NCBI RefSeq assembly: GCF_007990265.1
Contig: NZ_BJWH01000006.1
Location: 62,001-126,000, forward strand
DNA length: 64,000 nt
Source of the DNA: Cellulomonas terrae
GTDB lineage: Bacteria > Actinomycetota > Actinomycetes > Actinomycetales > Cellulomonadaceae
Direction of reading: 5' to 3'
Shown here in pieces: positions 19,301 to 31,076 of this stretch. The translations under genes and the position numbers were made by a program. Numbering within the stretch: the first letter of the stretch is position 1; each line of letters begins with the position of its first letter. Below the pieces are notes generated by a model, which was not told where the DNA came from, did not search any database, and saw only the letters and a program-made list of their open reading frames with translations.

Positions 19301-19651
19301 AGGCGCGTCGGGCACAGCGTCAGCGGCGGCCGGCTCGTCCGCGGGCTCGGGAGCGCTGTCGTCGGAGCCGGACTCGTCGACGGGTTCCTCGCCGGGCGCG
19401 TCGTCGGCGGGCGCGTCGTCGACGTCGTCCGCACCGACAGCCCGCTCGGACGTGGGCTCGTCGGCAGCAGGCGACTCAGCAGCCGCCTCGTCGGTGGCCT
19501 CAGGCTCCTCGACGGGATCGGTGCTGCCACCGCCACCCCACACGGGCCAGACCGGGTCCGACGACGGGCGGCTGCTCTCGGCGGGACCGGTGCCCTGAGG
19601 GCCGTCCTCGCTGCGCCGTCCCGGCTCGTCGCGCTCGGTGCCGTTAGTCAT
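16340..19651 (-). CDS. Very large VanW-family cell-wall protein with acidic repeat N-terminus
   Basis: 1103 residues. About the first 540 are a low-complexity, Glu/Asp/Ala/Pro/Thr-rich cytoplasmic region, including imperfect tandem repeats of the type EPVADEP near residues 120-190. One membrane segment lies at about 545-570, then extracellular PG-binding_4-like repeats, then a VanW domain (about 880-1015: INGTLVRPGETFSL, GGGLSQISTTTYNAAFLAG) and a C-terminal Pro-rich tail. VanW proteins are cell-wall associated, but their reaction is not settled. ATG 19651 follows GGGGGAG. The N-terminal tail length is unusual and may vary between strains. Confidence 0.85.
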   Translation of the reverse strand: MTNGTERDEPGRRSEDGPQGTGPAESSRPSSDPVWPVWGGGGSTDPVEEPEATDEAAAESPAADEPTSERAVGADDVDDAPADDAPGEEPVDESGSDDSAPEPADEPAAADAVPDAPAEAAATVEDEPAADEPVAEEPVADEPVAEEPVADEPVSDEAVSDEPVADEPVADEPIADEPVAEGESDGVPTGEGDAAGTDEPVGDPQDLDSTVADETQSDEPAADGVAPADEVAPADEAAPAEVATVAADDEVAAAPAATVATDGEAAPAEVATATTDDEVAAAPAATVATHGEVAAADAATADEPTAADATTADEPTAADEPTTADDASADEVAAPESTTAVDDVTAPAPVGTDTVTGTVSGPDTDAGTGTDTSTGADTASAPESPDAPPAATERPGGQPAGRDEATAVIAPVAAAPRPAPAPTTPPPPVGTLAAPVTRTVPRPAPAAAPPTPAGAVAPSATLAAAAAAAATAPEKATSDTAASEKAAAAPTAAAPLPVGPATTTTEPPVQPKPPIASGPVPPSERAGSPLDVFEAEDGKRRWPKRVLIVAGVVVALGAVYVGASYALADKVPRGATVAGVDIGGLASDEAVARLDAELADATTQPIDVVANDVQATVDPVAAGLAFDSQATVDELTGVDLADPARLWSHLAGVGAQDPVTSVDDEALSAAIGDLGTSLALAPVDGTVVFVDATPQSTAAVDGWDLDQAGAADVLADDWLVSARPIELPTATVAPDITQEETDAALAQARQVTSAPVTVAAEGRTALLDAPTLAANASFVPADGSLVLQMNGEGLTEVVLAQLPDLLTQSADAHFEFVNDAPVIIPGTPGTSLDPAALAASVAAATAAGDRTAPVELVQADPSESTAELEALGVKEIVSEFATPLNSEPRRTINITNGASKINGTLVRPGETFSLTEALGPIDAAHGYVEAGAIVSGEHTDAWGGGLSQISTTTYNAAFLAGFEDVEHKPHSEWFSRYPEGREATIFTGTLDMRWKNNTPYGALVQAWVSGGRVYVRVWGTKYWTVESITSPRSGVVAPTTVYSQSPTCEPQAAGNPGFSVTVTRKTYLNGTLEKTESNSWRYKPQNKVICGAPPTATPPAPAP

Positions 19652-19854
19652 CCGCTCCCCCGCTGCTCCACGCACGCACAACGCGTCCGCGCGAGTCTAC
19701 GTGCCCGGGCTAACCGAAATGGCTGCGCCACCACCCGGGCACACGTTCTCACCCGTCGGGGCGCCGGCGGGTTCCCTCGTCCCGCGGGCGCGCCGCCCAG
19801 GGCGGCGGCGACCCACGGGTGCGCGGCGTGGCGTCGGACGGAGGGCGGAGTGCG

Positions 19855-20340
19855 TCAGCGGACGCCGTTCAGGCGTCCGCGCAGGTGGACGAGGCCGCCC
19901 GCGCCCGCGGCGCCCTGCTCGGCGACCAGGACGGAGCCGACGACGACGTCGTGGTCGCCGGCACGGTGCACGGAGTCGGTCCGGCAGTCGAACCAGGCTG
20001 CGGCACCGTCGAGCCACACCGCGTCGGCGACGGGCGCCGGGCGGTGCGGGACGCGTGCGAGCTGGTCGACGGCGGGTCGTCCTGGTGACGCGAGCCAGTC
20101 GGCCACCGGTGCCTGGTCGTCGGCCAGGACGCTCACGGACCACGTGTCGACGTCGTCGAGCGCGTCCCGGAACCGCGCGTCGGTGTGCACGCAGAACAGG
20201 AGCATCGGCGGTTCGAGCGAGACCGACGCGATCGCGCTGGCCGTCATGGCGTGCAGGGTGCCCCGCCAGCGCAGGGTGATGACGGCGACCCCTGCGGGCA
20301 GCCGTCCGACGGCGGAGCGGAAGGCGTCCGGATCGTTCAC
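19855..20340 (-). CDS. Flavin reductase-like (FMN-binding split barrel) protein
   Basis: 161 residues of the flavin-reductase-like domain family: FRSAVGRLPAGVAVIT, GTLHAMTASAIASVSLEPP and the closing H-R-A-GDHDVVVGSV segment line the FMN site. Such proteins supply reduced flavin to partner monooxygenases or act as FMN oxidoreductases; no partner is next to it. GTG start overlapping the stop of the upstream membrane gene (GTGA). About 200 bp without a gene separate it from the VanW gene; that stretch holds two small GC-rich inverted repeats. Confidence 0.85.
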   Translation of the reverse strand: MNDPDAFRSAVGRLPAGVAVITLRWRGTLHAMTASAIASVSLEPPMLLFCVHTDARFRDALDDVDTWSVSVLADDQAPVADWLASPGRPAVDQLARVPHRPAPVADAVWLDGAAAWFDCRTDSVHRAGDHDVVVGSVLVAEQGAAGAGGLVHLRGRLNGVR

Positions 20341-20741
20341 GACGGTGGGTCGACGGCCGGGGTGCGCGGCGCCCGGGGCCGGTCGTCGAACAGGGCCCGC
20401 GGCAGCAGGGCGGCGACGACCGTCACGGCGATCGAGCCGAGCACCCACACCCAGCCGACGGCCTGCTGGTCGGGCGCGAGGGTGTCGCCGCCCGGGCCAC
20501 GCTGGGTGAGGAGCTGGACGGTGACGACCAGGCCGAGCGCATAGCCGGCGAGTGCGGCGTACCCGGTCCAGGCGCGGACGGTGACCGCGGCGACGAACGC
20601 GAGCGTCAGGCAGACGATGATCCCCCACGGCGGGATGCTGCGGTGCAGCACGGTGCCGAGTGCGCCGACGAGGACCCCGAGCAGGAGGGCCGCGACGGCC
20701 GAGCCGATCGCGCCGGCGGAGAGGCGTTGCACGCGCGTCAC
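20337..20741 (-). CDS. Small four-helix membrane protein linked to MshB (Rv1171-like)
   Basis: 134 residues with four hydrophobic segments (about 12-35, 43-62, 68-85, 103-122) and a short Pro/Arg-rich tail. No catalytic motif is visible and its function is unknown. The GTG at 20741 overlaps the mshB stop (GTGA). An equivalent small membrane gene follows mshB in mycobacteria, from memory, and may belong to the DUF6113 family. Confidence 0.75.
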   Translation of the reverse strand: MTRVQRLSAGAIGSAVAALLLGVLVGALGTVLHRSIPPWGIIVCLTLAFVAAVTVRAWTGYAALAGYALGLVVTVQLLTQRGPGGDTLAPDQQAVGWVWVLGSIAVTVVAALLPRALFDDRPRAPRTPAVDPPS

Positions 20742-21688
20742 GTTACCGGGCGGACGCCGGCGGGCCAGACGACGTCCGTCCCCGATCCCCCGGGACCCCG
20801 CCGGTACGCCTCGGTGGGCAGCACCGGCGCGAGGACACGGTTGCTGAGGGCGTAGCACGCGACGAGACCACGGTCACCGTCGACGGCGCGGATCGCCTGG
20901 ACCTGCGTGGCGTGCGCGCGCAGGGCGTCCAGGAGGCGGTCACGCACGGGAAGCACGTCGACCTCGACGTCGATCTCGTCGTCGGGGACGGCGACCGACG
21001 GCAGCTCCCCGGCGGGGTCGGGGAGCTCCAGGTCGGCGTGCAGCGACCCGAGCGCGGCGACGACCGCGTCGTCACCGAGGGCCCGCAGTCCTCGCCGCAG
21101 CGCGAGGCGCCCCTGCACGGACCACAGGACCACGGGCACGGCGTGTGCGGGGGACGTCTCATCCGACCGCGAGGCGGCGAAGTCGACCGCCCACTGCGTC
21201 ACCTCGTGGGTGCGCACGTGGTCGGGGTGGCCGTAGCCGCCGTCGGGCTCGTACGTGACGACCACGTCGGGGCGGCGGGACCGGATCACGCGGGCCAGCC
21301 GTTCGGCGGCCTCCTCGAGCCCGACGGCGACGAACGCCCCCTCGGGGACCTCGTCGGGAAGCCCGGCCCGGCCGGTGCCCAGCCACTCCATCCCGGAGTC
21401 CTCGAACCGCCGCTCGGTCCCGCCGGGAACGGTGTCGAGGTACCCGCGGTCACGCACGCCGAGGGCGGCCAGCGCTCTGCCCAGCTCGTGGTCCCGGTGC
21501 TCGGCGAGCGCCGGGCCGTCTCCCTCGAGGTGCGCGAGACGGGCGCCGATGACCTCGCCGCGCTCGCCGCGCGTGCAGGTCACGACGGTGACGGGGCGAC
21601 CGGCGGCTGCCCACGTGGCGAGCAGCGCGCCGGTCGCGAGGGACTCGTCGTCGGGGTGCGCGTGCACCGCCAGGAGTCCCCCGGTCAT
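20738..21688 (-). CDS. mshB: N-acetyl-GlcN-inositol deacetylase of mycothiol synthesis
   Basis: Zinc-dependent LmbE/PIG-L-family deacetylase removing acetate from GlcNAc-Ins, the second committed step toward mycothiol, the actinobacterial thiol buffer. 316 residues with VHAHPDDESL (H11, D14 as zinc ligands, D13 as base) and GYGHPDHVRTH (third ligand). Begins 7 nt after the typA stop and is coupled to the small membrane gene behind it. Confidence 0.95.
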   Translation of the reverse strand: MTGGLLAVHAHPDDESLATGALLATWAAAGRPVTVVTCTRGERGEVIGARLAHLEGDGPALAEHRDHELGRALAALGVRDRGYLDTVPGGTERRFEDSGMEWLGTGRAGLPDEVPEGAFVAVGLEEAAERLARVIRSRRPDVVVTYEPDGGYGHPDHVRTHEVTQWAVDFAASRSDETSPAHAVPVVLWSVQGRLALRRGLRALGDDAVVAALGSLHADLELPDPAGELPSVAVPDDEIDVEVDVLPVRDRLLDALRAHATQVQAIRAVDGDRGLVACYALSNRVLAPVLPTEAYRRGPGGSGTDVVWPAGVRPVT

Positions 21689-21695
21689 GCCGAGG

Positions 21696-23663
<1,968 letters not shown>

Positions 23664-23757
23664 CTCAGAAGGTGGGGAGCGCGCCGGGTCGCCGGTCGCG
23701 CCGATCGATTCTACCCGTACACCCGCACCCCGGCGTCAGAAGGTGACCAGACCCACG

Positions 23758-25563
23758 TCAGCCCGTGCGCGCCCACGCCCACCAGTCGGTCAGGTCCGCC
23801 CGGCCGAGCGCCAGCGGCTCGACGTCGGGCGCTGCGGGCGTGGTCCCGGCCGTCGGAGCGGCCGAACCGCGGGTCGCGACGACGATCGGCTGACGCACCA
23901 GCGAGAGCACCGCACCACCCGCGTCGAGGCTCTCCGCGACGGCGGCCAGCTGCCCCTCGACCGCGTCCGGGTCGACGGTCTGCGCGAGCGCCGTCGTCGC
24001 CGCGTCCGTCGCGGCGTCGGTCCAGCCGGTGACGTTCGTCGCGCCCCCCGTCCGCCACCGCGACAGGACGGAGTCGAGCGGCAGGTCCGACTGCGGCACC
24101 GGCACGAGCGCCGCGTCCCACGCGTCGGGCGCTCCGACCAGGTCCGGGCCGAGACCGTCGACCGGGGCGTACGGCTCGACCTCGAAGCCGACCTCCGCCG
24201 CCGACTCCGTGATCAGCGCGAGCATCGCGGCACGCAGCGGGTCCGTGGTGTTGACGAGCACCTGCACCGTGACCGGCTCCGTGACGCCCGCGTCCTCCAG
24301 CAGCCCGCGCGCCCCGGCGACGTCCGCCGGGCCGCTCGGTGCCACGTCCCCGCCCGCGTCCGGACCCACCGTGGGCAGCAGCGCCGACGCGACGACCGCC
24401 TCGGGCCACAGCGGTGCGACGACGTTCGCGACCAGCGCGTCCCGCGGCACCGTCAGCAGGAACGCCTGGCGCACCGCCGACGCGACCGCGGCGTCACCGC
24501 CGTACGTGGCGGGGTCGAAGGCGCCGGCCCCCGCGGTCTGGAGCTGGAGCTGGAGCGTGCTGTCCCCACCCGTGCGGACGTCGGCGCCGGTCACCTCGTC
24601 CAGCGCGTCGAGCACGTCGCGCGTGTCGGTCGGGGCGACGACGTCCGCCGAGCCTGCCGCGAGCGCCTCGACCTGCTCCAGCGGCTCCAGGTCGCTGCGC
24701 ACGACCACCCGGTCGAAGCTCGCGGCGCCCTCGCCGTCGTACTCGTCGTTGCGGACCAGCTCGACACGCTCGCCCGGCACGACCAGGTCCACGGCGTACG
24801 GGCCCGTGGAGACAGCCTGGTCGACGTGCTGCGCGAGGGCGTCGGCGTCGAAGTCCGTCCGCCACGCGCCCGAGATCGCGCTGAGCGCCTCCTTGTTCTC
24901 GTCGACGATCGCCGTCGACACCGCCGCAGCAGCCTCTGCCGGGTCCTCGACCCCCAGCGCGCTCTGCCCGACCACGTGCGCGGGGACGTTGACGTCGAGC
25001 GCGACCTGCCAGTCCGGGACGGGCGTCGCGTAGACGAGGGTCAGCGTCGCCCCGTCGACCGTCGGCAGCTGCTGCGCCTGCACGAGCGCGGGCGACGCCG
25101 CCGCGAACGCGACCCCGGCGTCGAGCTCGTCGTCGTTGGTGATCTCGCCCTGCGCGTCGAGCTCGGGCGCCACGTCGTCGAGCTGACCGCTGCGGGCCGC
25201 CCACTCGAGCAGCAGGTCGGCGGGCGTGACGGGCGTGCCGTCGGACCAGGTCGCCGCCGGGTCGATCGTGTACCGCACCGTCAGGGGTGCGTCGCTGACC
25301 TTCTCGACGGTCCCGAAGCCCTCGTCGAGCACAGCGGTGCCGTCCTCGTCGATCGAGACGAACCCGGCCTGCACCAGGGAGCGGATCAGCGTGCTGCCCG
25401 GGGCGCGACCCTCGGCCGTCCCGCCGTTCAACGACGTGAACGGCATCCCCACGGTCACGACCGCCGTGCCGGTCCGGTCGGGCTGCGGCGTCTCCTGCGT
25501 GCAGCCCCCGACCGCCACCAGCGCGACCAGCGCGACGAGCCCGAACCGTGATCCCTTGAACAC
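23758..25563 (-). CDS. ABC transporter substrate-binding lipoprotein, peptide/nickel family (second copy)
   Basis: 601-residue extracellular solute-binding protein family 5 lipoprotein. The signal peptide ends in a lipobox VGGC. The GTG at 25563 has GGAGG 6 nt upstream; ATGs farther upstream (25587, 25590) would spoil the signal peptide. Clear paralogue of the binding protein at 31077-32915: both share TPADLLLEWAA-like and AHV(I)VxQxALGxEDxxEA blocks. It lies behind the fused ATPase gene but after a hairpin terminator, so it probably has its own promoter. The ligand is unknown. Confidence 0.88.
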   Translation of the reverse strand: MFKGSRFGLVALVALVAVGGCTQETPQPDRTGTAVVTVGMPFTSLNGGTAEGRAPGSTLIRSLVQAGFVSIDEDGTAVLDEGFGTVEKVSDAPLTVRYTIDPAATWSDGTPVTPADLLLEWAARSGQLDDVAPELDAQGEITNDDELDAGVAFAAASPALVQAQQLPTVDGATLTLVYATPVPDWQVALDVNVPAHVVGQSALGVEDPAEAAAAVSTAIVDENKEALSAISGAWRTDFDADALAQHVDQAVSTGPYAVDLVVPGERVELVRNDEYDGEGAASFDRVVVRSDLEPLEQVEALAAGSADVVAPTDTRDVLDALDEVTGADVRTGGDSTLQLQLQTAGAGAFDPATYGGDAAVASAVRQAFLLTVPRDALVANVVAPLWPEAVVASALLPTVGPDAGGDVAPSGPADVAGARGLLEDAGVTEPVTVQVLVNTTDPLRAAMLALITESAAEVGFEVEPYAPVDGLGPDLVGAPDAWDAALVPVPQSDLPLDSVLSRWRTGGATNVTGWTDAATDAATTALAQTVDPDAVEGQLAAVAESLDAGGAVLSLVRQPIVVATRGSAAPTAGTTPAAPDVEPLALGRADLTDWWAWARTG

Positions 25564-25699
25564 CGCGCGCCTCCACCAGACCGACATCATCGAGGCGGAC
25601 CACCGCACCCCGTCATCGAGGTGTATCGGTCGTCTCCGCCAGGAGGTCAACCATGCCGGACACACCTGCCGGAATCGGCAGAAGAGCGACAGACGCGCC

Positions 25700-25731
25700 G
25701 CGAGCGCCGTCCCCGGGGGAACGGCGCTCGC
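25700..25731 (-). terminator. Hairpin terminator after the fused dpp ATPase
   Basis: GCGAGCGCCGT (25700-25710) pairs perfectly with ACGGCGCTCGC (25721-25731) around a CCCCGGGGGA centre that can extend the stem. It lies 18 nt beyond the ATPase stop and separates it from the second binding-protein gene. Confidence 0.6.
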
Positions 25732-25748
25732 GTCGCCGGCGCACCGGG

Positions 25749-27593
<1,845 letters not shown>

Positions 27594-27667
27594 CAGGATC
27601 CTTCCTGCGCACGGCGGGCGCGTCCGGTCCGGACGGTCACCACCTGCGGTTCTGCGAGCATGGGCAT

Positions 27668-28270
27668 GTGCGTCCCACTCTTACGTTCTCGTCGGGCTAC
27701 GGCCGTGTGCTCACGGTCGCAGCGGGCGTCGTCGCCCTCGGAGCCGTGGTCGCCGTGTGGGTGCAGGACGGCGCCGGCGAGGTGCTGCGGGCGCTGCCGC
27801 TGGCCGGCGGGGTCGCCCTGGCGATCTGGGCGCTGTTCTGGCGGCCGGCGGTCGTCGTGAGCGACGGCGGCGTGCTCGTCCGCAACCCGTTCCGCAGCAC
27901 GCACGTGCCGTGGCCCACCTACCGCGGGCTGACCGTGCAGTGGTCCCTCGTGGTGCACACCACCGACGGCGACGTGACCGCCTGGGCGGCACCGCGGTCG
28001 AGCGGGACCGCCGCCCGCATGCGCCGTTCCTCCGACGACCCGGTCGTCGCCGCGCCCACGCAGGACGCGCGCCTGCCCGCCACCGCGGAGGACGTCGCGG
28101 CTGCGATCGACGCCCGCCACCGCGAGCTGACCGACGCCGGCTTCCTGCGCGACGCGGAACGAGCCCGCACCGCGGGCGGCATCCGTCCCGAGCGCCACTG
28201 GCACGTCGCGACCATCGCGGCGCTCCTGGCGCTCACCGTCGCGGCCGTGGCCGTGCTGGCCACCGCCTGA
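27668..28270 (+). CDS. Membrane protein with bacterial PH-like domain
   Basis: 200 residues: two N-terminal helices (about 13-32 and 40-58), a PH-like beta domain (VVVSDGGVLVRNPFRSTHVPW, a membrane-proximal pattern typical of bacterial PH proteins), a polar C-terminal region and a final helix (about 178-198). Function unknown. The GTG start at 27668 has no strong ribosome site. It lies on the opposite strand inside the peptide-importer locus, divergent from the ATPase (74 bp) and convergent with dppC (23 bp). Confidence 0.75.
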   Translation: MRPTLTFSSGYGRVLTVAAGVVALGAVVAVWVQDGAGEVLRALPLAGGVALAIWALFWRPAVVVSDGGVLVRNPFRSTHVPWPTYRGLTVQWSLVVHTTDGDVTAWAAPRSSGTAARMRRSSDDPVVAAPTQDARLPATAEDVAAAIDARHRELTDAGFLRDAERARTAGGIRPERHWHVATIAALLALTVAAVAVLATA

Positions 28271-28293
28271 GGCGCTCGCTCGGGTCGGCACGG

Positions 28294-29370
28294 TCACAGC
28301 CCAGCCAGCTTGCCGGACGAGGGCGGCAGGTTCGAGTTCAGCGCGCTCGCCGCGGAAGCGTCCACCTTCATGGCCTTGGCCATCTTGCGCTCCGACGGGA
28401 TGCGCTTCTGACGGGGGTCGAACGCGTCCCGCAGGCCGTCGCCGATGAAGTTCACGCTCAGCGCGATGATGACGATGAAGATGCCGGGCCACCAGAAGAG
28501 CCAGGGCCGGGTGGAGAAGGCCTGCTGGTACTGCTGGATCATCTGACCGAGCGAGATCGCGGGCGGCTGGATGCCGAAGCCGAGGTACGACAGCGCCGTC
28601 TCCAGCAGGATGGCGGAGCTCATCAGCAGCGTGGTGCTCACGATGATCGTGCCGACCGCGTTGGGCAGGATGTGCTTGAAGATGATCCGGCGGCTGCTGG
28701 CTCCGGCGACGCGCGCCGCGTCGACGAACTCCCGCTCGCGCAGGGCGAGGAACTCGCCGCGCACCAGCCGGGACAGCGTGGTCCACAGGATCAGCCCGAG
28801 CGAGACGGCGAAGATCGGGGCGCTGATCTGACCCGACAGCTTGCCGATGACCGCACCGATGACGATCGTCGGCACGGTGATCACCAGGTCGGTGAACCGC
28901 ATCAGCGCGGTGTCGCGTCCGCCGCGGTAGTAGCCGGCGACGGAGCCCACGAGGACGCCGATCACGCCGGCCACGAGGCCGATCACGAACATGACCATGA
29001 GCGACGTCTGCACGCCCTCCATGACCCGGGCGAAGATGTCGCGTCCCAGCTCGTCCTGGCCGAACGGGTGGTCGCCCACGGCCGGGGGGAAGACGCTGAG
29101 CGTCGGGGACCCCCCGGGGTTGGACATCGGGTTGCCGGTCTCGTAGCCGGTCCACATCCACCAGCCGGGGATCGGTCCCAGGCCCACGGACGTGACGGCG
29201 AGCAGGATCGTGAAGCCGAGGGCGCCCAGGCCGACGAGCGCGCCCTTGTGCCGGAAGAACCGCCGCCGGACGATCTGGCCCTGGGACAGCCCGACGACGT
29301 CCTGGAGCTCGATCGCGTTCTCGACGGTGTCGCCCGACGCGGGGGTCTCGGGGTTCGTGGAGGTGCTCAT
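28294..29370 (-). CDS. ABC importer permease, DppC/OppC type
   Basis: 358 residues. The N-terminal OppC_N segment with the first helix precedes a roughly 60-residue extracellular loop (HPFGQDELGRDIFARVM, the DppC hallmark), then five helices with the ATPase-coupling EAA loop (FVDAARVAGASSRRIIFKHILPN). Pairs with the DppB-type permease; its ATG overlaps that gene's stop (ATGA). A charged C-terminal tail of about 40 residues is extra to the domain. Confidence 0.93.
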   Translation of the reverse strand: MSTSTNPETPASGDTVENAIELQDVVGLSQGQIVRRRFFRHKGALVGLGALGFTILLAVTSVGLGPIPGWWMWTGYETGNPMSNPGGSPTLSVFPPAVGDHPFGQDELGRDIFARVMEGVQTSLMVMFVIGLVAGVIGVLVGSVAGYYRGGRDTALMRFTDLVITVPTIVIGAVIGKLSGQISAPIFAVSLGLILWTTLSRLVRGEFLALREREFVDAARVAGASSRRIIFKHILPNAVGTIIVSTTLLMSSAILLETALSYLGFGIQPPAISLGQMIQQYQQAFSTRPWLFWWPGIFIVIIALSVNFIGDGLRDAFDPRQKRIPSERKMAKAMKVDASAASALNSNLPPSSGKLAGL

Positions 29371-30887
29371 GCGTCCAACCGGATTCTCGGGTCGATCGAC
29401 GCGTAGACGATGTCCGCGACGATGTTGGCGATGATGGCGAGGGTCGCCGTGATGAGGAGGTACCCCATCACCGGTTCGATCTCGGCCTGCTCGAGGGAGC
29501 GGACGAACAGCTGGCCCATGCCGGGCCGTGCGAAGACCGCCTCGGTGATGACCGCCCCGCCGATGAGCGTGATGATGTCGATCGGCACGATCGTCGCGAG
29601 CGGGATCAGCGTGTTGCGGAACCCGTGGCGGACGACGACGGCGCGCTCCGGCAGGCCCTTGGCCCGCGCGGTGCGGATGTAGTCCTGGCTCATCACCTCG
29701 AGCATGCTCGACCGCGAGTACCGCGTGTACGCGGCGAACGCGATGAGCACGAGCGTCGCCGTCGGCAGCAGCAGGTGGGTGAAGGAGTCGAGCACGCCGA
29801 CCCAGTAGTTGCCGCCCAGGTTCGGGGTGCGGTCACCGAAGGTCGGGATGGGCCGCCCGCTCAGCGCGCGGAAGTACGGCGGCCAGACCTGCATGACCTG
29901 GTCGACGTAGATGAGCCCGCCGGTGATGAACGCGACCGCGGCACCCGTGCGCGCGGAGATGCCCCAGTCCGGACCGCCGTAGAGGCGGCCGATGAGGAAC
30001 CCGACGGCCATCGCGAGCACCGCGAACCCGAAGATGATCCAGTTGTTGACGTCGATCGAGTCGAAGACGACCTGCATCGGCAGGTACAGGGCCAGCCCGA
30101 CACCCACCGTCGTCAGCCCGGTCCACATGGCGCGGCGGTTGTGCACGCCCGCGAACACGGCGGCGATGGCGACGGCCGAGCCGCCCGCGAGGATCAGCAG
30201 CAGGAGGGGGCCGATCTGCGGACGCTCCCACCAGCCCGAGAGCTGCAGGTAGGTGAACATCGCGAACGTCGCGGCGAACGCGACCCCGAAGACCTGCCAC
30301 CGGCGCGCGGCGCGCCCGCCCACCGCGAGGGACCAGAACAGCCCGGCGAGCGCCGAGATGCCGGCGATGACGGACCAGGCGATGACCGGGTCCTTGAGGA
30401 AGTCGTTGAAGCCGATCGCGGCCCACTGCTTGAGCAGGACCGCGACCCAGAAGGAGGGCAGCGAGTAGAGCAGGAACGACAGGAAGATGATCCCGTAGTC
30501 GAAGCCGCTGTACTGGCGCAGCGCGCTGACGATGCCGACGGTGACGCCGACCACCAGCGACAGGACCGTCGCGGCGGTGACGAGCTGCAGCGTCGACCCG
30601 ATGGCGTGCGCGAGCAGGTCCCCGACGGCCTGCCCCGAGCGCCAGGCGATGCCGAAGTCACCGGTGAGCAGGTTGCCGAACCACTGGAAGAACCGGACGA
30701 CGACGTTGGTGTCCAGGTTCAGCTGGTCGATGCGCGCGTCGATGAGCTGCTGCTTGTTCGGCGCCGTGCTCTCGAGCAGGTCCTGGAGCGGGTCGATCGC
30801 GCGGTCGACCAGCAGGTACATGAGGAAGAGGGCCACGAGGAGAGTGGCCAGTCCCGCCAGGATGCGGCGGAGGAGGAAGTTCAGCAC
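29367..30887 (-). CDS. ABC importer permease, DppB type, with an extra membrane block
   Basis: 506 residues against roughly 310-340 for ordinary DppB. The N-terminal part (MLNFLLRRILAGL, NLLTGDFGIAWRSG, LYSLPSFWVAVLL) and the C-terminal part (EAA loop YIRTARAKGLPERAVVVRHG, FARPGMGQLFV, YASIDPRIR) are canonical. Between them about residues 165-335 form an insertion with roughly six additional hydrophobic segments. The reading frame is clean, so this is a genuine insertion and not a frameshift. Second gene of the importer unit, preceded by two strong hairpins. Confidence 0.92.
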   Translation of the reverse strand: MLNFLLRRILAGLATLLVALFLMYLLVDRAIDPLQDLLESTAPNKQQLIDARIDQLNLDTNVVVRFFQWFGNLLTGDFGIAWRSGQAVGDLLAHAIGSTLQLVTAATVLSLVVGVTVGIVSALRQYSGFDYGIIFLSFLLYSLPSFWVAVLLKQWAAIGFNDFLKDPVIAWSVIAGISALAGLFWSLAVGGRAARRWQVFGVAFAATFAMFTYLQLSGWWERPQIGPLLLLILAGGSAVAIAAVFAGVHNRRAMWTGLTTVGVGLALYLPMQVVFDSIDVNNWIIFGFAVLAMAVGFLIGRLYGGPDWGISARTGAAVAFITGGLIYVDQVMQVWPPYFRALSGRPIPTFGDRTPNLGGNYWVGVLDSFTHLLLPTATLVLIAFAAYTRYSRSSMLEVMSQDYIRTARAKGLPERAVVVRHGFRNTLIPLATIVPIDIITLIGGAVITEAVFARPGMGQLFVRSLEQAEIEPVMGYLLITATLAIIANIVADIVYASIDPRIRLDA

Positions 30888-30977
30888 GGGTGGGCTACCT
30901 CGCTGGGATGGGGCACCACGGATCGGGGGGATCGTATCCCTGCGGCGACCGCGGTCCGGGGTCGAACGACCACAGGC

Positions 30978-31024
30978 ACGTCACCGGGGCGCCGAGACTC
31001 GTGGTGCCGGCGCCCCGGTGACGT
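30978..31024 (-). terminator. Perfect 17-bp inverted repeat between binding-protein and permease genes
   Basis: Arms 30978-30994 and 31008-31024 are perfectly complementary around a 13-nt loop, with no T tract. Second of two hairpins met by transcripts leaving the binding-protein gene. It may be a partial terminator or an mRNA 3'-end stabiliser that lowers permease expression relative to the binding protein. Confidence 0.55.
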
Positions 31025-31034
31025 CTGACCGGGT

Positions 31035-31071
31035 GGTTCCTCCGCCGGGCTCAGCGCCCGGCGGAGGAACC
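31035..31071 (-). terminator. Perfect 16-bp hairpin just behind the binding-protein stop
   Basis: Arms 31035-31050 and 31056-31071 pair without mismatch around a 5-nt loop, 5 nt beyond the stop of the binding-protein gene. No U-rich tail. Likely attenuator or RNA-stability element between the first and second genes of the importer unit. Confidence 0.65.
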
Positions 31072-31076
31072 GTGGA

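Noticed and set aside
25643..25655. AGGAGG with a well-placed ATG on the plus strand in the gap before the fused ATPase
   Set aside because: The frame runs without a stop antisense through the ATPase gene and shows no protein-like composition; the match is probably chance.
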